Under the pieces are notes generated by a model. The model saw nothing but the letters and a program-made list of their open reading frames with translations. It had not been told where the DNA came from and did not search any database. DNA of 9,871 nt from an uncultured Clostridia bacterium. Lineage in GTDB: Bacteria; Bacillota; Clostridia; Christensenellales; Borkfalkiaceae. Shown here piece after piece: positions 1-6,036 of the stretch; position 1 is the stretch's first letter, and each line of letters starts with the position of its first letter. A program made the translations under genes and the position numbers. The stretch spans positions 1 through 9,871 of the forward strand of contig CANPYD010000032.1 of NCBI GenBank assembly GCA_947587775.1. Direction: 5' to 3'.

Positions 1-662
1 TCGATGACGTTCCCGCCCGCGAGCCTGCCGCGCTGGGCAAGGGGCAGATCCATGCCGCACACGCACATGTCGCCCGCAAGCGGCACGAGCACGGGAAAGA
101 TCTTTTCCCTGCGTTTCTGCTTGTATTTTTCGAGGGTCTCGGACGGGATATTCTTCCCGATCTCCTCGAGGCGGGCGTTGATCGCGGCAACTTCCTTTGC
201 ACGGGAAGCCTGTACTTCCTTGTACTTTTCGGCGTACTCCTTGTATTGACGGTTCATCTGCTTGCCCTGTTCCATCATCTTTTTGTATTCCGCCGTGAGC
301 GATTCCACTTCGGCGGTCAGACGGGCAAGTTCCGCCTTGACGGCGCGGATGCGCTCGGAGAGCTGCTGGGCGCTCTTCTTATAGAAAGAGACGTCCCCGC
401 CGCCCTCGACGATCTCGTCGATATCGGCGTACTCCGCGATCAACTTGGCGGTCTCGTCCACGCGGGCGATGAGTTCGTCGCGGAGCGCTTTGAGTTCCAC
501 GGCGCGCTTGTCCTGTGCGGCGATCCTGCTCTCCGCATTCTTGATAAAATTCCTTGCCTGAAGGGACTTCTTGCGCGCGTCGCTCGCCGCAAGTTCCTGC
601 TCGATCTTTCTGAGCTCTCCGTCTGCCTTCTGGTATTCCAATAATTCCTGCAATGTCGACAT
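1..662 (-). CDS. Coiled-coil C4-type zinc-ribbon protein (DUF164-like), C-terminus beyond window
   Basis: The start is ATG at 662, with an AAGGAG ribosome site 7 nt upstream that overlaps the preceding gene's TAA. The frame stays open to the window edge, giving 220 visible residues. Residues about 1-185 are highly charged and heptad-like, rich in Lys, Glu, Ala and Leu with almost no Pro, which fits a long antiparallel coiled coil. At residues 199-206 the sequence MCVCGMDL begins a zinc ribbon (C200, C202). In this family a second Cys pair followed by GR-I-L lies just downstream, here outside the window. The family is widespread in Firmicutes next to Nif3 genes; its molecular role is not settled, and nucleic-acid binding is a common guess. 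The C-x-C spacing seen here differs from the usual C-x2-C. The family assignment is secure; the function is unknown. Confidence 0.85.
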   Translation of the reverse strand, partial: MSTLQELLEYQKADGELRKIEQELAASDARKKSLQARNFIKNAESRIAAQDKRAVELKALRDELIARVDETAKLIAEYADIDEIVEGGGDVSFYKKSAQQLSERIRAVKAELARLTAEVESLTAEYKKMMEQGKQMNRQYKEYAEKYKEVQASRAKEVAAINARLEEIGKNIPSETLEKYKQKRREKIFPVLVPLAGDMCVCGMDLPLAQRGRLAGGNVI

Positions 663-672
663 AATTTACTCC

Positions 673-1443
673 TTACAGAAGCCGCCCGTCCGTAAACACG
701 GCGCAGGGGATCCCCAATGTTTTTTCGATCGATCGCGCAAAGCGCATAAAGCCGTAGTTTTCCGCCGCATAGTGGGTGAGAAGGAGCAGGTTGAGCCCCT
801 TTTCCGCCGTTTCGGCGATCAAATGATGTTTTCCGTCCGAGGAGACGATGGTGTCGGCGCCGTGGAGAAGGGCAAACGCGATCGCCCCTTCGTTGAATCC
901 CGCGCCGCAGAAGCTCGCAACCCGCCTCACGGGTCTGTCACCATAGACGACGAGCCGATCGGTGCAAAATGTCTCTCCGACCCGCTGTGCATACTCCTTC
1001 AAAGGCGTTGCCGCAACGTCATAGACCCTGCCGTAGCCGCCGCCCGTGAGCTCTTCCATGACGGCGATGGGCGTCTCTCCACCCAAGCCGTGCATGAGAC
1101 TTTCGTCGATCCCGCCTTCCGCGGCGTCGAGATTGAGATGCGCCGAGAGGACGGATATGCCCGCCCGAAGGCAGGAAACGATGTGCGGCGCATCCTCTTC
1201 CGTGAGCCGCATGATCCCCGTCCAGACGGCGGGATGATGGGTCACGATGCAGTTATATCCCCTCTTTTTGGCCTCTTCGATCGCGGCAGAGGAGAGGTCG
1301 AGCGAAAACAGAATGCCCGTGATCTCCCGCCCGCAGTCGAGGAGAAGCCCGCTGTTATCGTGCATGCCCCGCGCCATATACTCTTTGGAGAGTGCAAAGG
1401 GCGCATAGGCATCGATCGCGTCATAGATTTCTTTCGGTTTCAT
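673..1443 (-). CDS. Nif3-like dinuclear metal centre protein (DUF34/YqfO family, short form)
   Basis: This is a 256-residue protein of the Nif3/YqfO/YbgI family, which forms ring-shaped hexamers with a two-metal site. Many members are labelled GTP cyclohydrolase 1 type 2-like, but the physiological substrate is unclear. The expected metal ligands are visible: H69-H70 in VTHHPAVW, H102 and D106 in SAHLNLDAAEGG, and H224/E228 in THYAAEN. Its length matches the short E. coli YbgI type; it lacks the inserted PII-like domain of the longer Bacillus YqfO. The frame runs open to an ATG at 1536, but I start it at 1443: the sequence from MKPKEIYDAI matches the usual family N-terminus, and a GGAG site lies 7 nt upstream. 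With that start it overlaps the end of trmK by 23 nt, and the trmK-nif3 pairing is typical of Firmicutes. Confidence 0.93.
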   Translation of the reverse strand: MKPKEIYDAIDAYAPFALSKEYMARGMHDNSGLLLDCGREITGILFSLDLSSAAIEEAKKRGYNCIVTHHPAVWTGIMRLTEEDAPHIVSCLRAGISVLSAHLNLDAAEGGIDESLMHGLGGETPIAVMEELTGGGYGRVYDVAATPLKEYAQRVGETFCTDRLVVYGDRPVRRVASFCGAGFNEGAIAFALLHGADTIVSSDGKHHLIAETAEKGLNLLLLTHYAAENYGFMRFARSIEKTLGIPCAVFTDGRLL

Positions 1444-2083
1444 AGATGATCTCCGTAAGTTCCGCCCTGCGCGCAAGGAGCGCGGCGCGGCCGGTTTCTT
1501 TGAGTGTCCGTCTGAGTCGTTCTTCCGTCTTTTCAAGCTCTTCGCGCATCTCTTTTACAAAGGACGGCGAAGCGCCCTTCAGATTATCCCTGCCGAAGTG
1601 GAATTCCCGCTCCGAATATGTATCCGCGGGGGAAGATGCGCCGAGCAAAACGTCGTAATACTTTTTCCCGTCCGAAAAGGTAAGATCCTGTTGAAGGTTT
1701 GCGCCGTGCCCGATCAGGAAACGCCGCAGCTTTTCGGTGTTTTTCATGGGCTGGAAGAGGAAGTGCGGAGGAAGATACCCTTCGAGAAGGATTTTGACGA
1801 TCTCCTCTCCCCCCATTCCCGCAATGAGCACGAAATCGCAGGGCTTTGGGATCCCTTTGAGCCCGTCGCACACAACGGGGACGCATTTCCCGCTCTCAAT
1901 ATACGGGCGAAGGAGTTTTTCCGCCTTCTCTAAACATTTTTCGCTGATGTCGGAGATATACGCCCTTTCGCACAGTCCGTTTTCGAGCATATACTGCGCC
2001 ATGTAGCCGTGATCGCAGCCCACGTCGGCGAAGACTCCCGTCTTGGGGAGCATGCGGCAGATGGTTCCGATCCTGCCTTCCAT
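1421..2083 (-). CDS. trmK: tRNA (adenine(22)-N1)-methyltransferase TrmK
   Basis: This 220-residue SAM-dependent methyltransferase is of the TrmK (YqfN) type, which makes m1A at position 22 of certain bacterial tRNAs in the cytoplasm. The SAM-binding motif I is FADVGCDHGYMAQY (residues 18-31). The acidic end of strand 2 is in YISDIS (42-47), and the catalytic-region motif AGMGGEE is at 88-94, followed by FQP (110-112). Residues about 172-215 are a charged helical C-terminal extension, consistent with the family's coiled-coil arm. The ATG shares one base with the rpoD stop (TGATG). No good Shine-Dalgarno is visible before it, so translation is probably coupled to rpoD. In B. subtilis the orthologue also follows dnaG-sigA, and its neighbour is the Nif3 protein YqfO, as here. 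Confidence 0.95.
   Translation of the reverse strand: MEGRIGTICRMLPKTGVFADVGCDHGYMAQYMLENGLCERAYISDISEKCLEKAEKLLRPYIESGKCVPVVCDGLKGIPKPCDFVLIAGMGGEEIVKILLEGYLPPHFLFQPMKNTEKLRRFLIGHGANLQQDLTFSDGKKYYDVLLGASSPADTYSEREFHFGRDNLKGASPSFVKEMREELEKTEERLRRTLKETGRAALLARRAELTEIIYETERNL
1451..1455 (-). promoter_or_regulatory. Ribosome binding site deciding the nif3 start
   Basis: On the minus strand, CGGAG sits 7 nt before the ATG at 1443, inside the trmK coding end. It supports this start over the in-frame ATG at 1536, which would add 31 basic residues foreign to the family. Confidence 0.7.
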
Positions 2084-3138
2084 CAGTCGAGGAAATCCCT
2101 GAGTTTCTTGCTCCTCGAAGGATGGCGGAGCTTTCTGAGCGCCTTTGCCTCGATCTGACGGATGCGCTCACGGGTGACGTTGAACTCTCTGCCGACTTCC
2201 TCGAGGGTGCGGGGCTTGCCGTCGTCGATGCCGTAGCGGAGACGGAGCACCTTCTCCTCGCGAGGGGTGAGCGTATCCAGAACGCCGAGAAGCTGTTCTT
2301 TCAGCATGATAAAGGCAACGGAATCCCCGGGCGTCTGCGTCTTGTCGTCCTCGATGAAGTCGCCGAGGTGCGAGTCCTCTTCCTCACCGATGGGCGTTTC
2401 GAGGGAGACGGGATCCTGCGCGATCTTCTGGATCTCGCGTACCCGCTGCACTTCGATGCCCATGGCTTCCGCGATCTCCTCGGGGGTGGGCTCCCTGCCG
2501 TTCTCCTGCAAGAGCATGCGGGAGACGCGGGTGAGCTTGTTGATCGTCTCCACCATGTGCACGGGGATACGGATCGTCCTCGCCTGGTCGGCGATCGCCC
2601 GCGTGATGCTCTGGCGGATCCACCACGTCGCATACGTGGAGAACTTGAATCCCTTCTGGTAGTCGAATTTTTCGACCGCCTTCATGAGCCCGAGATTGCC
2701 CTCCTGAATGAGATCGAGAAAGAGCATGCCGCGGCCCACATAGCGCTTGGCAATGGAGACGACGAGCCTTAAATTCGCCTCGGAGAGACGCTTCTTCGCC
2801 GCCTCGTCCCCGTCCTGCATCTTGCGGGCGAGCTCGACTTCCTCGTCCCCCGAAAGAAGGGGCACCCGTCCGATGTCCTTCAGGTACATCTTCACGGGAT
2901 CGTCGAGCCCGATGTCCGAGAGCGCCTGTTCGAAGAGCTCCTTGTCCCTCTCGTCCTCGTCGTAGATCTCGATCCCCATCTCTGGAAGAGCTTTGTAGAT
3001 CTGCTCGATCTGCTGGGGACTTAAATCGTACTTTTCGAGTTCGTCGCAGAGCGCGTTCGTGGAGATGCTCCCCTTCATGCGGTAAGCCGAAGAGAGTCCT
3101 TCGATCAGCTCATTGAGTTTCTGTTCCGTGACAGTCAT
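2083..3138 (-). CDS. rpoD: RNA polymerase primary sigma factor RpoD/SigA
   Basis: This is a 351-residue group 1 sigma-70 factor that directs core RNA polymerase to housekeeping promoters. A short region 1.1 is at about 5-60. Region 1.2 runs from DDPVKMYLKDIG (79-90). Region 2 contains ANLRLVVSIAKRYVGRG (121-137), the core-binding DLIQEGNLGLMKAVEKFD (142-159), and the -10-binding segment YATWWIRQSITRAIADQ (169-185). Region 3 continues from IRIPVHMVETINKL, with the acidic 3.2 linker GEEEDSHLGDFIEDD at 251-265. Region 4 has TPREEKVLRLRYGI and the -35-binding helix-turn-helix LEEVGREFNVTRERIRQIE (312-330). It lacks the large non-conserved insertion of proteobacterial RpoD and has the SigA-like size seen in Firmicutes. 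The start overlaps the dnaG stop (ATGA) and has a perfect AGGAGG six nt upstream. Confidence 0.99.
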   Translation of the reverse strand: MTVTEQKLNELIEGLSSAYRMKGSISTNALCDELEKYDLSPQQIEQIYKALPEMGIEIYDEDERDKELFEQALSDIGLDDPVKMYLKDIGRVPLLSGDEEVELARKMQDGDEAAKKRLSEANLRLVVSIAKRYVGRGMLFLDLIQEGNLGLMKAVEKFDYQKGFKFSTYATWWIRQSITRAIADQARTIRIPVHMVETINKLTRVSRMLLQENGREPTPEEIAEAMGIEVQRVREIQKIAQDPVSLETPIGEEEDSHLGDFIEDDKTQTPGDSVAFIMLKEQLLGVLDTLTPREEKVLRLRYGIDDGKPRTLEEVGREFNVTRERIRQIEAKALRKLRHPSRSKKLRDFLD

Positions 3139-4907
3139 TGAGAACCTCCTATGTTCTTCATCTTCTTTGTATCTCTGTCGATGCGGGAAAGAAGTTCCCG
3201 CCGTTCTTCCGCGGTTGTTGCCTGAGCGAGGGCATTGCGCGCTTCGGCGATCCGCTGTTGCAGCGTCCTGCGTTCGAGCATTTTGACACAGTCGCGGAAA
3301 TATGTCTCCGCGTGTTCGCCCTCTAAATTATCCCCAAAATCGAGGTTGAGGATATTTGCGATCTCGCTGTCGTCAGGGAGAAGGTCGAAAATGCCGCTGG
3401 CGCGCACCCGCCCTTCCTTCCGTGAAGCCATGATGTACTCCGCGACGGTCTTGTGGACGTCCTCTTCCCAGCCGAGGGAGGAAAGATCGAACCCTGCGGC
3501 ATAGGGTTTACTCAGAAGGCAGGCGCAGAGCACGAAACGGGCGGCGAGACGCCAGCCTTCGGCGCTCTCCTCCCGCATCTTGGGGGGCTTTGGAGCGGCT
3601 TCTTCGGGCAGACGGTCGAGATCGCGCTGCAACGCCCCGAGGCTGACGCCCGACTGCGCGGAGATCTTTTTGAGGAGCTCCTCGCGCTCCGTCTCGCTCT
3701 CCGCCTCGCGCACGATCGCAAGCGCTTCCCGCACGAAATCGCGCACTTCGTCCGTCTTTTTGAGGTCGTACTTCCGCATGACGGAAAGGATCCTGAAATC
3801 GATGAGCGGCATCGCGCTGTCGAGGCACTCCTGATACCCTTCCGCGCCCATCTTCCGCACGACGTCGTCGGGATCGAGCCCCTCCGGCATGGGAACGACG
3901 CGGACCTTGATCCCTTCGTCCTTTAAGATATCGAGCCCGCGCAGATTCGCCTTTTGCCCCGCAAAATCGCCGTCGTAGCTGATGAATACGTTCTCGGTAT
4001 ACCGTCTGCACAGGCGCGCCTGCTCTTTGGTAAGAGAGGTGCCCATGCTCGCCACGACATTCCTGAATCCCGCGCTGTAAAGGGAAATGGCGTCCATATA
4101 CCCCTCTACCATGATGAGGCTGGGGAGCCCGCCCGCGCGTTTTTCCTTCTTGACAAGGTTGATGTTGTAGAGATTTTTGCTCTTGTTGAAGAGGATCGTC
4201 TCCCGCGTGTTCTTATATTTGGCGCGGTCGGTGGGCTTTAAGATCCGTCCGCCGAAAGCGACGACTTCATCCATGTTATTGATGATGGGAATGATGAGCC
4301 GCTCCCCTTCCGCGTCGATGAGCCTTCCCTCTTCCGTACGGGCGCAGGCGCCGCTCTCGATACATTCTTCGGGGGTATAGCCCGCTGCAAGCAAGTGCCC
4401 GGGCAGGGAAGCATAGTCCAGTGACGCGCCGATCCCGAACTTTTTCGCGACGGAGGGGGTGATCGAACGGGAAGAGAGATATTGAAGGTGGGCATCCGCC
4501 CTTCCGCCGTAGAGATTGCCGAGGTAGAAGCGCGCGGCGTCCTTCATGAGCGCGGAGAGCCTGTCCCGCTTCTTTTTTTTGAGCAAGGCTTCTTCGGCGG
4601 AACGGTCGTCTCTGGCGGGAACCTGAAGCCCCGCACGGGCGGCAAGAATCTGCACGGACTGGTTGAAATCGACGTTCTCGTACTCCTTTACGAACCCGAT
4701 GACGTCCCCCGACGCGCCGCATCCGAAGCAATGATAATATCTGTCCGCCGCGTTGACGGAAAAGGAAGGCGTCTTTTCATGATGAAAGGGACAGCACGCC
4801 CAATAGTTGTATCCGCGGCGCTCTAACTTGATGTAAGAGCCGATCACGTCGACAATATCGTTCTTTTCCTTTAATTCCTGCACAAACGAGGCGAAATCGT
4901 CCTTCAT
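3135..4907 (-). CDS. dnaG: DNA primase DnaG
   Basis: This 590-residue DnaG primase makes the RNA primers used at the replication fork. The N-terminal CHC2 zinc domain has C39-P-F-H42 and C60-F-G-C63. The catalytic core includes the conserved region around RLIIPIINNMDEVVAFGGR (203-221). The Toprim fold carries the metal-binding glutamate in MVEGYMD (E268) and the acidic pair in YDGDFAGQKA (D312, D314). The C-terminal ~140 residues are divergent and helical, as expected for the DnaB-helicase-binding domain. The frame extends upstream to an ATG at 4988, but I start at 4907. MKDDFASFVQELKEKNDIVDVI is the usual N-terminus, the ATG overlaps the dgt stop as ATGA, and a strong GGGAGGGGAG site precedes it. 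Length is normal for Firmicutes. Confidence 0.98.
   Translation of the reverse strand: MKDDFASFVQELKEKNDIVDVIGSYIKLERRGYNYWACCPFHHEKTPSFSVNAADRYYHCFGCGASGDVIGFVKEYENVDFNQSVQILAARAGLQVPARDDRSAEEALLKKKKRDRLSALMKDAARFYLGNLYGGRADAHLQYLSSRSITPSVAKKFGIGASLDYASLPGHLLAAGYTPEECIESGACARTEEGRLIDAEGERLIIPIINNMDEVVAFGGRILKPTDRAKYKNTRETILFNKSKNLYNINLVKKEKRAGGLPSLIMVEGYMDAISLYSAGFRNVVASMGTSLTKEQARLCRRYTENVFISYDGDFAGQKANLRGLDILKDEGIKVRVVPMPEGLDPDDVVRKMGAEGYQECLDSAMPLIDFRILSVMRKYDLKKTDEVRDFVREALAIVREAESETEREELLKKISAQSGVSLGALQRDLDRLPEEAAPKPPKMREESAEGWRLAARFVLCACLLSKPYAAGFDLSSLGWEEDVHKTVAEYIMASRKEGRVRASGIFDLLPDDSEIANILNLDFGDNLEGEHAETYFRDCVKMLERRTLQQRIAEARNALAQATTAEERRELLSRIDRDTKKMKNIGGSQ
3145..3150 (-). promoter_or_regulatory. 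Consensus Shine-Dalgarno of rpoD
   Basis: A perfect AGGAGG on the minus strand, 6 nt before the rpoD ATG, inside the last codons of dnaG. It is among the strongest ribosome sites in the window, so rpoD probably initiates efficiently on its own as well as by coupling. Confidence 0.8.
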
Positions 4908-5905
4908 ACGCTCCCCTCCCGCGGCACGAAGAGCGATTTGAAGAGATTGATCGCATATCTGTCCGTCATTGAGGAAAGATAGTCGCATACGGCGCGGGGA
5001 AGATCGGTCTGCGCCGTACCGAAATAGAGGGGCGGAAGGGCTTCGGGCTTTTCGAGAAAGTATGTATAGAGGGCGCGGAGCATCCGTTCGGCGCTCTCCT
5101 GAATGAGCGTATTCGCATGCTCGTAGACGCGCTCGAACATGAACGCACGCAGATCGTCGAGCGCCCGCTGCCGCTCGTCGGACATCCGCACGAAGGGCTT
5201 TCCTTCCGACGTCTCGTAAATATCCGTGATCGCGGCGTTGATCCGTTCGGACGTGCGCCGCCCGAAGAGACGAACAGCCTGTTCGGGAAGTTCCTCTTCC
5301 CTTAAAATGCCCGCGCGGATGGCGTCCTCGATGTCGTGGTTGATGTAGGCGATGCGGTCGGCAAGCGAGACCGCCATTCCCTCAAGGGTGCAGGGCGCGC
5401 CGCGCTTGGTGTGGTTGAGGATCCCGTCCCGCACTTCATGGGTGAGGTTGAGCCCCTTGCCGTCCTTTTCGAGCTTGTCCACCACGCGGAGGGACTGCTC
5501 GTTGTGCTTGAATCCCCCCGGGCAGAGGGCGTTTAAGACGCGCTCGCCGATGTGCCCGAAGGGCGTGTGGCCGAGGTCGTGCCCGAGCGCGATCGCCTCC
5601 GCAAGATCTTCGTTGAGAGAGAGGCAGCGTGCGAGAGAGCGGGCGATCTGGCAGACGTCGAGGGTGTGCGTGAGGCGGGACATATAGTGATCCCCGTCGG
5701 GTGCGAAAAAGACCTGCGTCTTGTTTTTGAGGCGCAAGAAAGATTTGGAATAGATGATCCTGTCCCTGTCGCGCTGGAACTCCGTCCGCATGGAACAGGG
5801 CGTCTCTTCTCTCCCCCGTCCGAGCGTATCTTCCGAACGCTTTGCATAGGGCGAGAGGAATGCCCGTTCCTTTTGGTATGTTTTTTCTTTTAACGCTTTC
5901 ATCAT
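4904..5905 (-). CDS. dgt: dGTPase-like HD-domain triphosphohydrolase
   Basis: This 333-residue protein belongs to the deoxyguanosinetriphosphate triphosphohydrolase family (HD superfamily). These enzymes split dNTPs into deoxynucleoside and triphosphate and so trim the dNTP pool. The family opening SPYAKRSEDTLGRG is followed by MRTEFQRDRDRIIYSKSF (39-56). Metal ligands are visible at H80 (SRLTHTLDV), H109-D110 (GHDLGHTPFGH) and D183 (LADRIAY). The length fits the shorter Gram-positive type rather than E. coli Dgt, so substrate preference cannot be read off and may be broader than dGTP. Two ATGs stand in tandem at 5905 and 5902. Neither has a Shine-Dalgarno, and the first overlaps the stop of a possible upstream 44-codon frame (ATGA). 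The gene heads the dnaG-rpoD cluster, taking the place that rpsU has in the E. coli operon. Confidence 0.93.
   Translation of the reverse strand: MMKALKEKTYQKERAFLSPYAKRSEDTLGRGREETPCSMRTEFQRDRDRIIYSKSFLRLKNKTQVFFAPDGDHYMSRLTHTLDVCQIARSLARCLSLNEDLAEAIALGHDLGHTPFGHIGERVLNALCPGGFKHNEQSLRVVDKLEKDGKGLNLTHEVRDGILNHTKRGAPCTLEGMAVSLADRIAYINHDIEDAIRAGILREEELPEQAVRLFGRRTSERINAAITDIYETSEGKPFVRMSDERQRALDDLRAFMFERVYEHANTLIQESAERMLRALYTYFLEKPEALPPLYFGTAQTDLPRAVCDYLSSMTDRYAINLFKSLFVPREGSV
4911..4920 (-). promoter_or_regulatory. Ribosome binding site deciding the dnaG start
   Basis: GGGAGGGGAG on the minus strand contains overlapping GGAG cores within about 4-9 nt of the ATG at 4907. It favours this start over the in-frame ATG at 4988, which would lie deep inside dgt. 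Confidence 0.75.
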
Positions 5906-6036
5906 TTGTTATTTCGCAAAAAGGAAAAAAAATCCTCTTTTTTCAGAGGAATTTTTTCGGAAAAAGTAGATTTTCGGGGTTTTTCAGGTACTATGTCTGA
6001 CATAATTGCAATATTATGCGTGACATAATACTTCAT
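5902..6036 (-). CDS. Possible 44-codon leader ORF between the SDR gene and dgt
   Basis: I do not recognise this peptide. The ATG at 6036 abuts the SDR stop TGA (6039-6037) in the same frame. The frame then runs 44 codons without a stop and ends in a TGA that overlaps the first dgt ATG as ATGA. The product would begin MKYYVTHNIAIMSDIVPEKP and end FFSFLRNNK; it is Lys- and Phe-rich with no signal peptide. The overlap pattern copies the real gene junctions here. Against it, the DNA is about 31% G+C and rich in A/T runs, unlike every neighbour. There is only a weak GGCGG well upstream and no proper ribosome site. A terminator hairpin lies within its codons. It could be a leader peptide coupling SDR and dgt translation, or chance openness of non-coding DNA. 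Confidence 0.28.
   Translation of the reverse strand: MKYYVTHNIAIMSDIVPEKPRKSTFSEKIPLKKEDFFSFLRNNK
5925..5957 (-). terminator. Bidirectional Rho-independent terminator or attenuator before dgt
   Basis: On the minus strand, TCCTCT (5950-5945), a six-base loop GAAAAA, and AGAGGA (5938-5933) form a 6-bp stem, followed directly by eight T (5932-5925). An A run on the 5' side can extend the stem with A-T pairs past one T-T mismatch. Read on the plus strand, the same stem is followed by ATTTTTT, so it could act both ways. It lies about 80 nt after the SDR stop and about 20 nt before the dgt ATG. It therefore ends the aro operon, or acts as an attenuator for dgt-dnaG-rpoD if their promoter is upstream of it. 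Confidence 0.75.
5992..6030. promoter_or_regulatory. Cluster of palindromic elements, candidate operator
   Basis: Three symmetric elements crowd into 39 bp. TATGTC-T-GACATA at 5992-6004 is a perfect odd palindrome. CATAAT-N6-ATTATG is at 6001-6018. ATTATG-N5-CATAAT is at 6013-6029. The 9-mer TGACATAAT occurs twice as a direct repeat, at 5998-6006 and 6021-6029, 23 bp apart. This is the layout of a binding site for a dimeric regulator upstream of dgt. No convincing TTGACA/TATAAT pair is recognisable nearby, although TATTAT and CATAAT could serve as -10 boxes. The simple A/T-rich composition makes some short symmetry likely by chance. Confidence 0.35.

Noticed and set aside
571..1449. A 292-codon plus-strand frame opposite nif3
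   Set aside because: It is antisense to a gene with clear family motifs, its predicted protein shows no recognisable domain, and such frames are common opposite GC-rich genes.
1444..1536. Upstream in-frame ATG for nif3
   Set aside because: The extra 31 residues are basic and unlike the family; they are the trmK coding end read in another frame.
2122..2772. A 216-codon plus-strand frame opposite rpoD
   Set aside because: It lies wholly within the highly conserved sigma-70 coding sequence and has no domain or ribosome site that I can see.
4908..4988. Upstream in-frame ATG for dnaG giving 27 extra residues
   Set aside because: It would begin deep inside dgt, lacks a good ribosome site, and extends beyond the normal primase N-terminus; the ATG at 4907 has both an ATGA overlap and a strong site.
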